Positions 41,448-52,706 are shown, counted from the stretch's first letter. The stretch is 64,000 nt of DNA from Streptococcus gallolyticus subsp. gallolyticus DSM 16831 (GCF_002000985.1 NZ_CP018822.1:1320001-1384000); one strand, 5' to 3'. Notes: generated by a model from the letters alone, not told the origin. Translations and numbers: made by a program.

Positions 41448-42824
41448 CTACCACTTCTTATAACGCAAATAATGGTAAACATAACACAAAATGACAAATG
41501 GAATCCCAAAATACAAGCCTGCACGCTGCGAAGCATCCCAAGCAATTCCGATAATCGAAATCACCAAAAGAATAATGGTAATATAAGGCAAAACTGGTGT
41601 AAAAGGCGTTTGATAAGACAATTCATCAAGAGAATGTTCTTTCAAAAATGCCTTACGAAAATTGATTTGTGCCATTGGAATGGATAACCAAACAACCACA
41701 ACCGCAAAACCTGCAATCGATACCAAGGCAAGATAAACCGTATCTGCCGCATAAATACTTGAAAATAGTGACAAGACCGCACCTGCCATTGACAAAAGAA
41801 GGGCACGCATTGGGACACCGTGTTCATTGATTTTGACGACCTTTTTTGACAACATTCCTTCGTTTGCCAAAGACCAAAGCATACGGCTAGAAGCATAAAG
41901 TCCTGAATTTCCCGCCGATAAAATCGCTGTTAGAATGACAAAATTCATAATATCTGCCGCAAAAGGAATCCCCATTTTATCAAATACATCAACAAATGGC
42001 GCTGTCGAAACCCCAGCTTCCTTCATTGGTAATAGCGAAGCGAGAACCACGATTGTCAAAACAAAGAAAATCACTAGACGACCAATCGTTGTTTTGATTG
42101 CCTTAGACACAGCTTCTTTTGGATTGTCCGTTTCACCAGCTGCAATACCGATTAGCTCTGTCCCAGAAAAGGCATAATTAACCGCCAACATGACAGAAAT
42201 AACAGCTGTAATTCCCTTCGGAAAAGCACCGTTTGCCGTTAAATTTGTAAAAAGAATTGCTTTGTGTTCTCCGTCAAATGAGACTAAACCAAGCATCGCT
42301 CCCAGCCCCAAAATAATGAAAATAATAATCGCAATCACCTTAATTGAGGCGAAGAAAGATTCTGCTTCAGCAAAACTGCGTACACTTAGGGCGTTAATCG
42401 CAAAAATAATCACCGCAAACAAAGTCGCAAAAAGCCACGTTGGTACGTTTGGAAACCAACGTCCCATTAGCATAGCCGCACCGAGGAATTCTGTCCCTAG
42501 CGCAACCGTCCAACAAATCCAGTATAGCCAAGCAACTGTAAAACCTGTCCCAGGGCTAATAAATTTTGTGGCATAAGTGTGAAACGAACCTGTAACTGGC
42601 ATGGCAACAGCTAATTCACCCAAAGATAACATAACGAGATAAACAACCACTGCTCCCACTAGATAAGATAAAACAGCTCCCAACGGTCCAGCTTGAGCGA
42701 TAGTATAGCCCGAACTTAAAAACAAACCTGTACCTATCACACCGCCAAGTGACAACATAAATAAATGACGACTGGTCATTTTTCGCTGAAACTGACCTTC
42801 GTTTTCAAAATTATGATTTTCCAT
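41448..42824 (-). CDS. mmuP: S-methylmethionine / amino-acid permease (APC family)
   Basis: A 458-aa permease with 12 helices and the APC motif MLSLGGVIGTGLFLSSGYTI in helix 1. Pairing with mmuM indicates S-methylmethionine as the likely substrate. The start is well placed upstream of MENHNFENEG. High confidence in family, moderate for substrate. Confidence 0.92.
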   Translation of the reverse strand: MENHNFENEGQFQRKMTSRHLFMLSLGGVIGTGLFLSSGYTIAQAGPLGAVLSYLVGAVVVYLVMLSLGELAVAMPVTGSFHTYATKFISPGTGFTVAWLYWICWTVALGTEFLGAAMLMGRWFPNVPTWLFATLFAVIIFAINALSVRSFAEAESFFASIKVIAIIIFIILGLGAMLGLVSFDGEHKAILFTNLTANGAFPKGITAVISVMLAVNYAFSGTELIGIAAGETDNPKEAVSKAIKTTIGRLVIFFVLTIVVLASLLPMKEAGVSTAPFVDVFDKMGIPFAADIMNFVILTAILSAGNSGLYASSRMLWSLANEGMLSKKVVKINEHGVPMRALLLSMAGAVLSLFSSIYAADTVYLALVSIAGFAVVVVWLSIPMAQINFRKAFLKEHSLDELSYQTPFTPVLPYITIILLVISIIGIAWDASQRAGLYFGIPFVILCYVYHYLRYKKW

Positions 42825-42901
42825 ATAACCCTCTCAATTTTTAATATGTTTATGATAGCACAAGATTTTGAGAAAAGATAATAGTCATTATCTATCAATT
42901 T

Positions 42902-42918
42902 ATTAGTTAAAAACTATA
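42902..42918 (-). promoter_or_regulatory. Possible MtaR (MET-box) site upstream of mmuPM
   Basis: ATTAGTTAAAAACTATA resembles the streptococcal MET-box TATAGTTTNAAACTATA with three mismatches, one right half being perfect. It is about 80 bp before mmuP. The rest of 42825-43096 holds nothing I can name. Confidence 0.45.
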
Positions 42919-43096
42919 ACAAAAAACTGAAACAAAAGTGTTCAGCTTCTTTGCTGTGTCATTATAATTCCAAGACGCAATACAATCTGGATTGTTGAAG
43001 GTCTCTGTCAAAAAATATAAAAACAATGATTTTCAACTTTAGACAACTTAAAATTTCCCATACGCATACAAATTTGCACCCACATAGCACAAACAA

Positions 43097-43119
43097 AAAA
43101 GACTGGAGACCCAGCCTTT
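43097..43119 (-). terminator. Terminator after engB
   Basis: Minus-strand stem AAAGGCTGG/CCAGTCTTT (one G-T pair) followed by T6. Confidence 0.75.
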
Positions 43120-43121
43120 TA

Positions 43122-43715
43122 TCACAATTCATCTAAAATACTATCCCAAGATTCGTCTAAACCTGTGCGGTCAACGGATGAAAAGATAATAAATTTATCT
43201 GATTTATCAAAGTTTAATTTCTTTTTGATTGCTGATTCATGCTTGTTCCATTTACCACGAGGAATCTTGTCAGCTTTTGTGGCAACAACAATAACAGGAA
43301 TCTCATAATATTTTAGGAAGTCGTACATTTGAACGTCATCAGCGCTTGGGTCATGACGAAAATCAACCAAGCTGACAACGGCACGCAAATTATCACGACT
43401 TACCAAGTATTCTTCAATCATCTTGCCCCATTTGGCGCGTTCTGATTTAGAAACTTTGGCATAGCCATAACCAGGCACATCAACAAAACGCAATTTATCA
43501 TCAATATTATAGAAATTAAGCAATTGTGTTTTTCCTGGCTTACTAGATGTACGAGCTAGATTTTTACGCCCTAAAAGGGTATTGATAAAGCTCGACTTTC
43601 CAACATTTGAACGCCCAGCAAGCGCAATTTCTGGTAAATCATCTTGCGGATAATGGGATTTATTGGCTGCGCTCAACAGAAGCGAAGCATTGTGGGTATT
43701 TAAATACTCAGTCAT
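43122..43715 (-). CDS. engB: Ribosome-biogenesis GTP-binding protein EngB/YsxC
   Basis: The 197-aa TrmE-Era-EngA-type GTPase acts in late 50S assembly. It has the P-loop [12 protein letters not shown], the switch [15 protein letters not shown] and the base motif ATKADK. The ATG at 43715 follows AAGGAG and lies 10 bp after clpX; the longer frame runs into clpX. Confidence 0.96.
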   Translation of the reverse strand: MTEYLNTHNASLLLSAANKSHYPQDDLPEIALAGRSNVGKSSFINTLLGRKNLARTSSKPGKTQLLNFYNIDDKLRFVDVPGYGYAKVSKSERAKWGKMIEEYLVSRDNLRAVVSLVDFRHDPSADDVQMYDFLKYYEIPVIVVATKADKIPRGKWNKHESAIKKKLNFDKSDKFIIFSSVDRTGLDESWDSILDEL

Positions 43716-43725
43716 CGTCAGCTCC

Positions 43726-44955
43726 TTACGCAATTTCCAAAATTGGTTTGTCTTTGCCTTCAACAGCCGCTTTAGTGATACGAACCTTAGTCACTTCTTC
43801 TTGGCTAGGAATTTCAAACATGATATCCATCATAGTTTCTTCAATAATTGAGCGTAAACCACGAGCTCCTATCTTGCGTTCAATGGCTTTGTTAGCAATA
43901 GCTTGCAAAGCATCTTTATCAAATTCTAGTTCAACACCGTCGTATGATAATAGCGTTTGATATTGTTTAACCAAGGCATTACGTGGTTCTGTCAAGATAC
44001 GAACCAAATCATCAGCCGTCAACTGTTCAAGTGCCGCTACAACTGGCAAACGTCCGATAAATTCTGGAATCAAGCCAAATTTTTGAATATCCTCTGAAAT
44101 GATTTCTTGCATATAAGAAGCATTTTCATCAATTTTACGGTTATTTTGACAAAAACCGATAACCTTTTCACCTAAACGTTGTTTGACAATATCTTCGATA
44201 CCATCAAAAGCACCGCCGACAATGAATAGGATATTTTTAGTGTCAATTTGAATCATTTCTTGGTTAGGGTGCTTACGTCCACCTTGAGGTGGTACGCTAG
44301 CAACTGTTCCTTCAATGATTTTAAGAAGTGCTTGTTGAACACCTTCACCTGAAACATCACGTGTAATTGAGACATTTTCACCTTTTTTAGCGATTTTATC
44401 AATTTCATCCACGTAAATAATACCGCGTTCGGCGCGTTCGATATTAAAATCAGCTGCTTGAATTAATTTCAAGAGGATATTTTCAACATCTTCACCAACG
44501 TATCCTGCTTCTGTCAATGATGTCGCATCAGCAATCGCAAACGGTACATTCAATGTTTTAGCCAAAGTTTGAGCTAGGAATGTTTTTCCTGAGCCTGTAG
44601 GACCAATCATCAAAATGTTTGATTTTTGCAAATCAACATCTTCTTCGTTGCGACTTTCCGCAAAAGAAACACGTTTGTAATGGTTATAAACAGCTACGGC
44701 AAGCGCGCGTTTGGCACGGTCTTGACCAACGACATATTCGTCAAGAGTTGCTAACAACTCTTTAGGTTTTGGAACTTCCGCTAAATCTGCAAGAACTTCC
44801 TCAGCAAGTTCTTCTTTGATAATTTCTTGTGACAAAGCCACACACTCATTACAGATAAAAACATTGTTTCCTGCAATGATTTTTTTTACTTCATCTTGGC
44901 TTTTTCCACAGAATGAGCAATAAACTTTTACATCATTTGTTCGATTTCCAACCAT
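43726..44955 (-). CDS. clpX: ATP-dependent Clp protease ATP-binding subunit ClpX
   Basis: The 409-aa unfoldase has an N-terminal C4 zinc finger (C13, C16, C35, C38), Walker [10 protein letters not shown], Walker [10 protein letters not shown] and IGF-like loop VIGFCQNN for ClpP docking. It lies between a small ORF and engB, the usual streptococcal order. Confidence 0.97.
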   Translation of the reverse strand: MVGNRTNDVKVYCSFCGKSQDEVKKIIAGNNVFICNECVALSQEIIKEELAEEVLADLAEVPKPKELLATLDEYVVGQDRAKRALAVAVYNHYKRVSFAESRNEEDVDLQKSNILMIGPTGSGKTFLAQTLAKTLNVPFAIADATSLTEAGYVGEDVENILLKLIQAADFNIERAERGIIYVDEIDKIAKKGENVSITRDVSGEGVQQALLKIIEGTVASVPPQGGRKHPNQEMIQIDTKNILFIVGGAFDGIEDIVKQRLGEKVIGFCQNNRKIDENASYMQEIISEDIQKFGLIPEFIGRLPVVAALEQLTADDLVRILTEPRNALVKQYQTLLSYDGVELEFDKDALQAIANKAIERKIGARGLRSIIEETMMDIMFEIPSQEEVTKVRITKAAVEGKDKPILEIA

Positions 44956-44987
44956 CTTTTATTCTCTCTAATTCTATTCTCTCTAAA

Positions 44988-45158
44988 TTAAAATAAGGTA
45001 CCATACACGGCATGAATGGTATTGACTATATTTGTAAAGGCATTTAAAAACAAAAGAACTGCCAATCCATATCGTTTTTTTCTAAGTGCTGGGAGGGCAC
45101 ATAAAATACAAATAACCGCTAAGAAAGCCGTGAATACCCCAAAAATACTTCTTTGCAT
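44988..45158 (-). CDS. Conserved small membrane protein between dfr and clpX (56 aa)
   Basis: The 56 codons begin MQRSIFGVFTAFLAVICIL and hold two hydrophobic helices (about 5-22 and 31-46) joined by RKKRYG. GGGAGGT precedes the ATG, and the gene fits the gaps between dfr (17 bp) and clpX (32 bp). An ORF of this size stands in the same place in S. mutans, as far as I recall. Function unknown. Confidence 0.75.
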   Translation of the reverse strand: MQRSIFGVFTAFLAVICILCALPALRKKRYGLAVLLFLNAFTNIVNTIHAVYGTLF

Positions 45159-45174
45159 TCCTACCTCCCTATTT

Positions 45175-45669
45175 TTATTTTTCTAAGACTGTAATGGTAA
45201 AGTCGTAGGCATTTTTATCATCTTTTTCGTTGAAGGTTTCAGAGACTTTTCTAAAGCTTGTCAAATCAACGTCTGGGAAATACGTATCACCTTCAAAAAC
45301 ACCATGAACCGTTGTTTTAATAATAGCATCACAATGCGGTAGAAAAGCTTTATAGATACTAGCTCCACCAACGATATAAAGGGTCTTATCCTGCTTTTCA
45401 AACCAATCAAAAACCTCGTCCATGTCATGAACGATTGTTACACCATCTGCCTCAAAGGACTTGTCTCTTGTTAAAATCAATGTTTCGCGTCCTGGAAGAA
45501 TACGGCGATTCATTCCGTCAAAGGTGACACGCCCCATTAAAAGGGCTTGTCCCATGGTTGTTTCCTTAAAGTGTTTTAATTCTTTTGGTAAACGCCATGG
45601 CAAGCCATCATTTACTCCGATTAAACGATTTTCATCTTCTGCCCAAATGGCAACGATTTTCTTTGTCAT
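45175..45669 (-). CDS. dfrA: Dihydrofolate reductase
   Basis: The 164-aa trimethoprim-sensitive-type enzyme reduces dihydrofolate. It has AIWAEDENRLIGVNDGLPWR with the active-site acid in LPKELKHFK, and IVGGASIYKAFL for NADPH. It follows thyA by 87 bp and so regenerates the folate that ThyA oxidises. Confidence 0.97.
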   Translation of the reverse strand: MTKKIVAIWAEDENRLIGVNDGLPWRLPKELKHFKETTMGQALLMGRVTFDGMNRRILPGRETLILTRDKSFEADGVTIVHDMDEVFDWFEKQDKTLYIVGGASIYKAFLPHCDAIIKTTVHGVFEGDTYFPDVDLTSFRKVSETFNEKDDKNAYDFTITVLEK

Positions 45670-45756
45670 ACAGTCCTCTCATTTCGTCTATTTCATTTTA
45701 TCAGATTTCCCTAAAAAATGCAGAAATGTGATACGGAAACGACCACAAAAGAGGGA

Positions 45757-46596
45757 TTAAATAGCCAAATCAAATTTTAATTGTGGTTTAACTGGCTCAT
45801 AATCAACTAATTCAAAATCTTCTGGTTTAATATCAAAGAAATCTGTTCCGTCTGGCACGTTGAGTACCAAACGTGGTTTACAATCCGTAGATTCGCGAGA
45901 AAGCAATTCTCGAGCTTGCTCAAATTGATTATCGTAGATATGCAAGTTATTGACAAAGTAGAAGAATTTTCCCACTTTCCAACCAAAATGCTTAGCAATC
46001 ATCATTTGAAGGGCAACATATTGCATAGCATTGATGTGGTGTGAAACAAGCATATCATTTGAACGTTGAGTCAAAGTAGCATCAAGGTAAATCTCACCGT
46101 CAACACGACGCACATCATACATTGTCTGAAAAGCACATGGCAAAAGTCCGTCTGTATTTTCAAAAGCTTCGTAATCCCAAAGTGAGATGACATTGCGACG
46201 ATTCCATGGATTTTCCTCTAATTGTTTCAATATTTTACGGATAATGTCGTGTTTTTTGACAACAGCACCATAACGTTCACCAATCGTTCCAGAGTTGTCA
46301 ACTTCCCAGTCATTCCAATATTTGACATTGTATTTATCATTTAAAACTGATAAATCATTCGTTTGGTCTTGATAAATCCAAAAGATTTCGCGAATAGCAC
46401 TTTTAATTGGAATAGGGCGGAGAGTTGTAATCGGAAATTCCCCCTTACTCAAATCATATTCAGCAAACGCTCCCGTAACGTATTTTGAATTAGCTTGTCC
46501 ACCGCTTTGGTAAACAGGGCGAGCATTTTCTGAAAAGACACCTTCTTCCATAATTTTTTTGATATTTTCTTTAAAAATCACATCAGCTTTTGTCAT
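45757..46596 (-). CDS. thyA: Thymidylate synthase
   Basis: The 279-aa enzyme makes dTMP with methylene-tetrahydrofolate. The catalytic cysteine is in [10 protein letters not shown], with [16 protein letters not shown] and HIYDNQFEQ following. The ATG of MTKADVIF (46596) stands 8 nt after AAGGAG. Confidence 0.97.
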   Translation of the reverse strand: MTKADVIFKENIKKIMEEGVFSENARPVYQSGGQANSKYVTGAFAEYDLSKGEFPITTLRPIPIKSAIREIFWIYQDQTNDLSVLNDKYNVKYWNDWEVDNSGTIGERYGAVVKKHDIIRKILKQLEENPWNRRNVISLWDYEAFENTDGLLPCAFQTMYDVRRVDGEIYLDATLTQRSNDMLVSHHINAMQYVALQMMIAKHFGWKVGKFFYFVNNLHIYDNQFEQARELLSRESTDCKPRLVLNVPDGTDFFDIKPEDFELVDYEPVKPQLKFDLAI

Positions 46597-46810
46597 GCCA
46601 TTCACTCCTTTGGATTTTTTGATTTTGTTAAAAAATCATTCCTTCCTATTTTATCTGAAATAAACAAAAAAAGCTAGTATTTTTCTTGTATTCAAAATAT
46701 TTTGCCCATTACTTTGACGAATGAAATAAATAATTTTTTTGTAGAGCATTTTCACAACTTTATGGTAGAATTATGAATGGACATTTAGTCACTCAATTAA
46801 TAATAATCAC

Positions 46811-46894
46811 GAACTCACTATGCCATAAGACATTTGAGCTAATTATGAGTTAGCTAGGCAGGTACTCGTAAACATTGTAGTATCAGGTGAGTTC
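46811..46894 (+). promoter_or_regulatory. Structured 5' leader of mvaS
   Basis: Nested perfect pairings: GAACTCAC (46811-46818) with GTGAGTTC (46887-46894), TGCC (46821-46824) with GGCA (46857-46860), AGCTAA (46837-46842) with TTAGCT (46850-46855). It lies 22 bp before the mvaS ATG and has no T run. A -10-like TAGAAT at about 46765 precedes it. Confidence 0.45.
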
Positions 46895-46916
46895 AATCAT
46901 TCAGAAAGGTTTATTC

Positions 46917-48095
46917 ATGAAAATCGGTATTGATAAAATCGGGTTTGCGACATCACAATATATGCTAAACATGGATGATTTAGCTGAAAGTCGTCAAGTT
47001 GATCCTGAAAAATACAGCAAAGGTTTGCTGTTAAGAACGCTTAGTATTGCACCTGTCAATGATGACATTGTAACTCTTGGTGCTTCTGCTGCTGACAGCA
47101 TTCTTACTGATGATGACAAAGAAGCCATTGATATGGTTATCGTTGCGACAGAATCATCTGTTGACCAAAGTAAAGCGGCAGCAACTTGTATTCACAACCT
47201 TTTGGGAATTCAACCTTTTGCACGTAGTATCGAGATGAAAGAAGCTTGTTACAGTGCGACAGCAGCGCTTGATTACGCTCGCTTACACGTTGAAAAACAC
47301 CCAGAATCAAAAGTCCTCGTTATTGCTTCTGACATTGCTCGTTACGGGGCCCACACTTCAGGGGAACCAACGCAAGGTGCTGGTAGCATTGCCATGCTTA
47401 TCTCACAAGACCCACAAATTTTGCTCTTAAATGATAATTCTGTTGCTCAAACACGCGACATTATGGACTTCTGGCGTCCTAATTATTCAACAACGCCTTA
47501 TGTCAATGGTATTTATTCAACCAAACAATACCTTGATATGTTGAAAACAACATGGGCAGAATTTCAAAAACGCTTTAATACATCACTTTCTGATTTTTCA
47601 GCTTTCTGTTTCCACTTACCATTTCCAAAATTAGCCCTTAAAGGCTTTAATAAAATTATGGATAAAACATTGCCAGCTGATTTGCAAAAAAAACTTAAAG
47701 CTAATTTTGAAAGCTCTATCCTTTATAGTAAACAAGTCGGAAATATGTACACTGGTTCACTCTTCCTTGGACTCCTTTCACTTCTTGAAAATAGTGAAAA
47801 CTTGGTAGGTGGTGACGATATCGCCTTCTTCAGCTATGGAAGTGGCGCAGTTGCTGAAATTTTCACTGGAACATTGGTTGAAGGTTTCAAAGACAAGCTT
47901 AAAAATAGCCGACTTCAAGAACTCAAACAACGTATTGCTCTTTCTGTTGAAGATTACGAAAGAATCTTCTTTGAAGAACCTGTTTTAGATGCTGACGGCA
48001 ATGCTTCTTTTGCAAATTACAAAACTGGAACATTTGCCCTCAAAGAAATTCGTGGACACGAAAGAATTTATGGAAAAACAAACGAAATCGACTAA
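46917..48095 (+). CDS. mvaS: Hydroxymethylglutaryl-CoA synthase
   Basis: The 392-aa enzyme condenses acetyl-CoA with acetoacetyl-CoA in the mevalonate pathway. The general acid is E79 (VATES) and the nucleophile C111 (KEACYSATAAL), the same numbers as the S. aureus enzyme. AGAAAGG precedes the ATG at 46917; the ten-codon extension upstream lies in the leader structure. Its 3' end overlaps mvaA by 26 bp. Confidence 0.96.
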   Translation: MKIGIDKIGFATSQYMLNMDDLAESRQVDPEKYSKGLLLRTLSIAPVNDDIVTLGASAADSILTDDDKEAIDMVIVATESSVDQSKAAATCIHNLLGIQPFARSIEMKEACYSATAALDYARLHVEKHPESKVLVIASDIARYGAHTSGEPTQGAGSIAMLISQDPQILLLNDNSVAQTRDIMDFWRPNYSTTPYVNGIYSTKQYLDMLKTTWAEFQKRFNTSLSDFSAFCFHLPFPKLALKGFNKIMDKTLPADLQKKLKANFESSILYSKQVGNMYTGSLFLGLLSLLENSENLVGGDDIAFFSYGSGAVAEIFTGTLVEGFKDKLKNSRLQELKQRIALSVEDYERIFFEEPVLDADGNASFANYKTGTFALKEIRGHERIYGKTNEID

Positions 48096-49353
48096 AGTTA
48101 ACTGGAGTGGATTCTCCAAAAAAACAATAACTGAACGTCTTGAACATTTGGAAAATAATCATCTTTTAAGCACTGAAACACTTAATGACTTAAAAGAAAA
48201 TACCTTGCTATCGCTTGAAACAGCCAATCAGCTAACAGAGAATGTTTTGGGAACTTTCTCTTTGCCGTTTTCGGTTGCTCCTGATTTTCAGGTTGATGGT
48301 GCTACTTTCAACGTTCCAATGGTAACTGAAGAACCTTCAGTGGTAGCGGCGGCTAGTTTTGCAGCTAAAATCATCAAACGTTCAGGTGGTTTTAAGACCA
48401 AAGTTCATTCTCGAAAAATGATTGGCCAAGTTGCCCTTTATGATGTGGTAGACAAAGCTATCGCAAAAGAAACTATCCTGAATCATTCTGCGCAGCTATT
48501 GACTTTAGCCAATGAAGCTCACCCTTCTATCGTAAAACGTGGTGGCGGCGCTAGAGAATTGACTATGGAAGAAAAAGATGAGTTTCTGATCGTTTACTTG
48601 ACGGTTGATACACAAGAAGCTATGGGAGCCAATATGGTCAACACCATGATGGAGGCTTTAGTGCCTAGTCTGGAAGAACTTTCTGGCGGAAAAACTCTAA
48701 TGGCAATTCTTTCAAACTATGCAACGCAGGCGCTGGTTACCGCCGAATGTCAAGTTGACCTTCGCTACCTCAGCCGCAACAAAGAGGAAGCTCATGAGTT
48801 GGCTCAAAAATTTGAACTGGCAAGCAAACTTGCTCAAGTTGATGTTTATCGTGCTACCACGCATAATAAAGGGATTTTTAATGGTATAGATGCCGTTGTC
48901 TTGGCAACTGGAAATGACTGGCGAGCTATCGAAGCAGGCGCTAACGCCTATGCTTGCAAAGACGGACAATACCGTGGTTTAGCAACTTGGTCATTTGATA
49001 AAGAACAACAAGTGCTTCGCGGTCAATTAACGCTCCCAATGCCAATCGCAACACGCGGTGGTTCTATCGGACTTAACCCAACCGTTAAAATCGCTCACGA
49101 ACTATTAGGGCATCCAGATGCACAAACACTTGCAAAAATCATTGTTTCTGTTGGGCTAGCACAAAATTTCGCTGCCGTGAAAGCATTGACTTCTACTGGT
49201 ATTCAGGCAGGACACATGAAATTGCAAGCCAAATCATTAGCACTTCTTGCTGGTGCCACTGAAAACGAAGTTGGCAAAGTGGTTCAACAACTCTTGCAAG
49301 CACCACATATGAATTTAGAAACTGCCAAAACAATTCTAAAAAATCTGAAATAG
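48070..49353 (+). CDS. mvaA: Hydroxymethylglutaryl-CoA reductase, class II
   Basis: The 427-aa enzyme reduces HMG-CoA to mevalonate. It has the class II features ENVLGTFSLPFSVAP with the catalytic glutamate, AMGANMVNTMMEAL for cofactor binding, and THNKGIFNGIDAV. I start it at the ATG at 48070 inside mvaS; the longer frame to 47989 is deeper in mvaS. Followed by a terminator. Confidence 0.95.
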   Translation: MEKQTKSTKVNWSGFSKKTITERLEHLENNHLLSTETLNDLKENTLLSLETANQLTENVLGTFSLPFSVAPDFQVDGATFNVPMVTEEPSVVAAASFAAKIIKRSGGFKTKVHSRKMIGQVALYDVVDKAIAKETILNHSAQLLTLANEAHPSIVKRGGGARELTMEEKDEFLIVYLTVDTQEAMGANMVNTMMEALVPSLEELSGGKTLMAILSNYATQALVTAECQVDLRYLSRNKEEAHELAQKFELASKLAQVDVYRATTHNKGIFNGIDAVVLATGNDWRAIEAGANAYACKDGQYRGLATWSFDKEQQVLRGQLTLPMPIATRGGSIGLNPTVKIAHELLGHPDAQTLAKIIVSVGLAQNFAAVKALTSTGIQAGHMKLQAKSLALLAGATENEVGKVVQQLLQAPHMNLETAKTILKNLK

Positions 49354-49355
49354 AT

Positions 49356-49386
49356 AAAGCGTCTGGAACCTCCCAGACGCTTTTTT
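49356..49386 (+). terminator. Terminator after mvaS-mvaA
   Basis: Perfect 11-bp stem AAAGCGTCTGG/CCAGACGCTTT and a run of T. Confidence 0.9.
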
Positions 49387-49461
49387 ATAACTGTAATTGA
49401 ACGAAAAAGATTAAGTTTTCTGATTTTTTTGACATTATTTCTCCAAAATGAAGGTTTTTTC

Positions 49462-49509
49462 TTGACAATATTTTTTAGAGATTATATAATCTAGTTATCG
49501 ATACTAGAT
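49462..49509 (+). promoter_or_regulatory. Consensus promoter and palindromic operator of the DUF1836-hlyIII pair
   Basis: Perfect -35 TTGACA (49462-49467), 17 bp, perfect -10 TATAAT (49485-49490). A perfect 7-bp inverted repeat ATCTAGT/ACTAGAT spaced by TATCGAT (49489-49509) overlaps the -10 and the start of transcription, the position of a repressor site. Confidence 0.8.
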
Positions 49510-49529
49510 AAAGAGGTAAATAAAACTTT

Positions 49530-49973
49530 ATGACAATGTCTTATCCAAAATGGTCTGAATTACCAGATATAGATTTATATTTAGATCAGGTACTGCTGTA
49601 TGTCAACCAAATCGGCGAAGCCAATCATCAAAACGAAAAAGGATTAACGGCTTCTATGATTAACAATTATGTTAAACATGGGCATCTCGAAAAGCCGATT
49701 AAGAAAAAATACAGTCGTAAGCAGGTGGCACGATTAATTGTCATTACAAGTTTAAAAAACGTCTTTTCCATTCAAGAAATTAGCCAAACATTGGCAATTT
49801 TGACAGCGGACAACCAATCACAAAAACGTTATGATGATTTTGTTGCTTGCATGAATGGTGAAAAGATAGACGACTTACCTCCTGTTGTCGTTTCAGCTTG
49901 TCAAACATTGCAGCTGTATTACCAAACTCACCAATTAGTTCAAGAATTAGAAGGAGAAAAAGATGAATGCTAG
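49530..49973 (+). CDS. DUF1836 protein with MerR-like helix-turn-helix
   Basis: The 147-aa protein matches DUF1836: GLTASMINNYVKHGHLEKP then KYSRKQVARLIVI and FSIQEISQTLAIL, which reads as a MerR-type winged helix without an effector domain. It overlaps the hemolysin III gene by 11 bp. A strong promoter with a palindrome precedes it, so it may repress itself. Confidence 0.85.
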   Translation: MTMSYPKWSELPDIDLYLDQVLLYVNQIGEANHQNEKGLTASMINNYVKHGHLEKPIKKKYSRKQVARLIVITSLKNVFSIQEISQTLAILTADNQSQKRYDDFVACMNGEKIDDLPPVVVSACQTLQLYYQTHQLVQELEGEKDEC

Positions 49974-50619
49974 CATGACTATGAAATTAAGTAAACGTCT
50001 TTCATTCGGCGAAGAAGTCGCAAATAGTGTCACTCACGCTGTTGGAGCTGTGGCAATGCTTGTCCTGCTTCCTATCACTGCCATTTATAGTTATCAACAT
50101 TATGGTATAGAAGCAGCTGTCGGCATGTCTATCTTTGATATTAGCCTTTTCTTGATGTTTCTATCATCGACAATTTATCATTCTATGCAATATGATTCAC
50201 CGCAGAAATTCATTTTGCGGATTATCGACCACAGTATGATTTACATTGCTATTGCAGGGTCTTACACTCCTGTCGCTCTCTCTTTAGTAGGTGGCTGGCT
50301 CGGATACGTTATTATTATCTTGCAATGGGGCGCAACTATTTTTGGTATTTTATATAAAATTTTTGCCAAGAAGATTAATGAAAAATTCTCACTCTTTCTC
50401 TACTTGCTTATGGGCTGGTTAGTGATTTTCATTATTCCAAGCATTGTTAGTAAAACTGGCGTTGCTTTCTGGCTACTAATGCTTGCTGGTGGTCTTTCAT
50501 ATACTATCGGAGCAATCTTCTACGCTAGAAAACGTCCTTACGACCACATGATTTGGCACCTCTTCATTTTACTAGCTTCAGTGCTACATTACATTGCCAT
50601 TGTTTATTACATGTTGTGA
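49963..50619 (+). CDS. Hemolysin III / PAQR-family membrane protein
   Basis: The 218-aa protein has seven helices and the PAQR histidines in SSTIYHSMQY, DHSMIYIAIAGSYTP and HMIWHLFILLASVLHY. These likely bind zinc and could support a lipid hydrolase function. GGAG precedes the ATG. Hemolysis is not implied by sequence. Confidence 0.9.
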   Translation: MNASMTMKLSKRLSFGEEVANSVTHAVGAVAMLVLLPITAIYSYQHYGIEAAVGMSIFDISLFLMFLSSTIYHSMQYDSPQKFILRIIDHSMIYIAIAGSYTPVALSLVGGWLGYVIIILQWGATIFGILYKIFAKKINEKFSLFLYLLMGWLVIFIIPSIVSKTGVAFWLLMLAGGLSYTIGAIFYARKRPYDHMIWHLFILLASVLHYIAIVYYML

Positions 50620-50636
50620 TAAATTTAGTAATATAT

Positions 50637-51663
<1,027 letters not shown>

Positions 51664-51698
51664 TTACCTCAATCCAAATTGGTCTGACTAAACTTAAT

Positions 51699-52706
51699 TT
51701 ATCTTTCATCACTTAATCTTTCTTGATATAGTATTTCAATACCAGCTTTCTGCCAACGTTGGGCGAGTTCGTGGCTGTCGCTTTCTGAGAATGATATTGC
51801 AATACCACAGTCGCCGCCGCCTGAGCCAGATGATTTTGCAATGACATCTAAACCTTTTTCAGCAGATTTCAACGCCTTTAATTTGTCATTGTAAATAGCT
51901 GAGCTTAAACCGAGCAACAAATCACTAACTTTTTGCAGGCTTGCCTTAACAGCCATCTTATCACCCGTTTGAAGGGCTTGCTTACAGATTTGAACATTTC
52001 TTTCTGTATCCTCAAGAAACGCTTTTGTAATGGCTGATTTGACTAAATTAATCATATCTTTTGAAATGGACGGTTGTTTTGTCCAGCCTACCAAGAAATC
52101 ACATGCCAACGCAGGTTTGATGATTTCGATATGATAGCCCCAGTCTTTAGCAAGTACAGTTTTGATGTCTTCTGTTGCAATCCACGTTGACACTTTTTGA
52201 CGGTCAAAAGAGGTGAAAGCCACCAAATCATCGTAAGCAATACAAGCTATATCGCCCATAGAACCATTGTCCCCCAGTTTTAAAAGCGTATAGGAAGCAA
52301 GCTTGAAAATGGTATCTGCTGATAAATTTAGCTCATAAAATGCGGACAAGGCTTTGAGCGTTAACACCGTCACTGAACCACTTGACCCAATGCCAAATTT
52401 CTTACCGTCACGCTCTAACTTTCCAGTAATATCGAGTTTAAACGCTGGTAAATTATGCAAAGATTTGTCAAGGTAAGTAGCCAGAGTTACAATGGTTTGC
52501 TGAATGAGCGCATAATTCTTATCTACTGTCATATCAGTAGCGTAGTCAAACATGTCTGAAAAAAGGGTAATTTTTTCGGCTTCTTTGACTGTCGCTGTCA
52601 TATGAATGGGAATATTTTTCAAAATAGCAGTTTGCCCAGGGGTTAGTATGGCATATTCGCCTGCAATATAGAGCTTTCCACCTGTCTGCACACTAATCGT
52701 TTTCAT
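51699..52706 (-). CDS. mvaK2: Phosphomevalonate kinase
   Basis: The 335-aa GHMP kinase has GGKLYIAGEYAILTPGQTA at its start, the P-loop FGIGSSGSVTVLTLKAL and SGSGGGDCGIAIS near the C-terminus. ATG at 52706 overlaps mvaD by 14 bp. Third step of the lower mevalonate pathway in this operon. Confidence 0.95.
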   Translation of the reverse strand: MKTISVQTGGKLYIAGEYAILTPGQTAILKNIPIHMTATVKEAEKITLFSDMFDYATDMTVDKNYALIQQTIVTLATYLDKSLHNLPAFKLDITGKLERDGKKFGIGSSGSVTVLTLKALSAFYELNLSADTIFKLASYTLLKLGDNGSMGDIACIAYDDLVAFTSFDRQKVSTWIATEDIKTVLAKDWGYHIEIIKPALACDFLVGWTKQPSISKDMINLVKSAITKAFLEDTERNVQICKQALQTGDKMAVKASLQKVSDLLLGLSSAIYNDKLKALKSAEKGLDVIAKSSGSGGGDCGIAISFSESDSHELAQRWQKAGIEILYQERLSDER

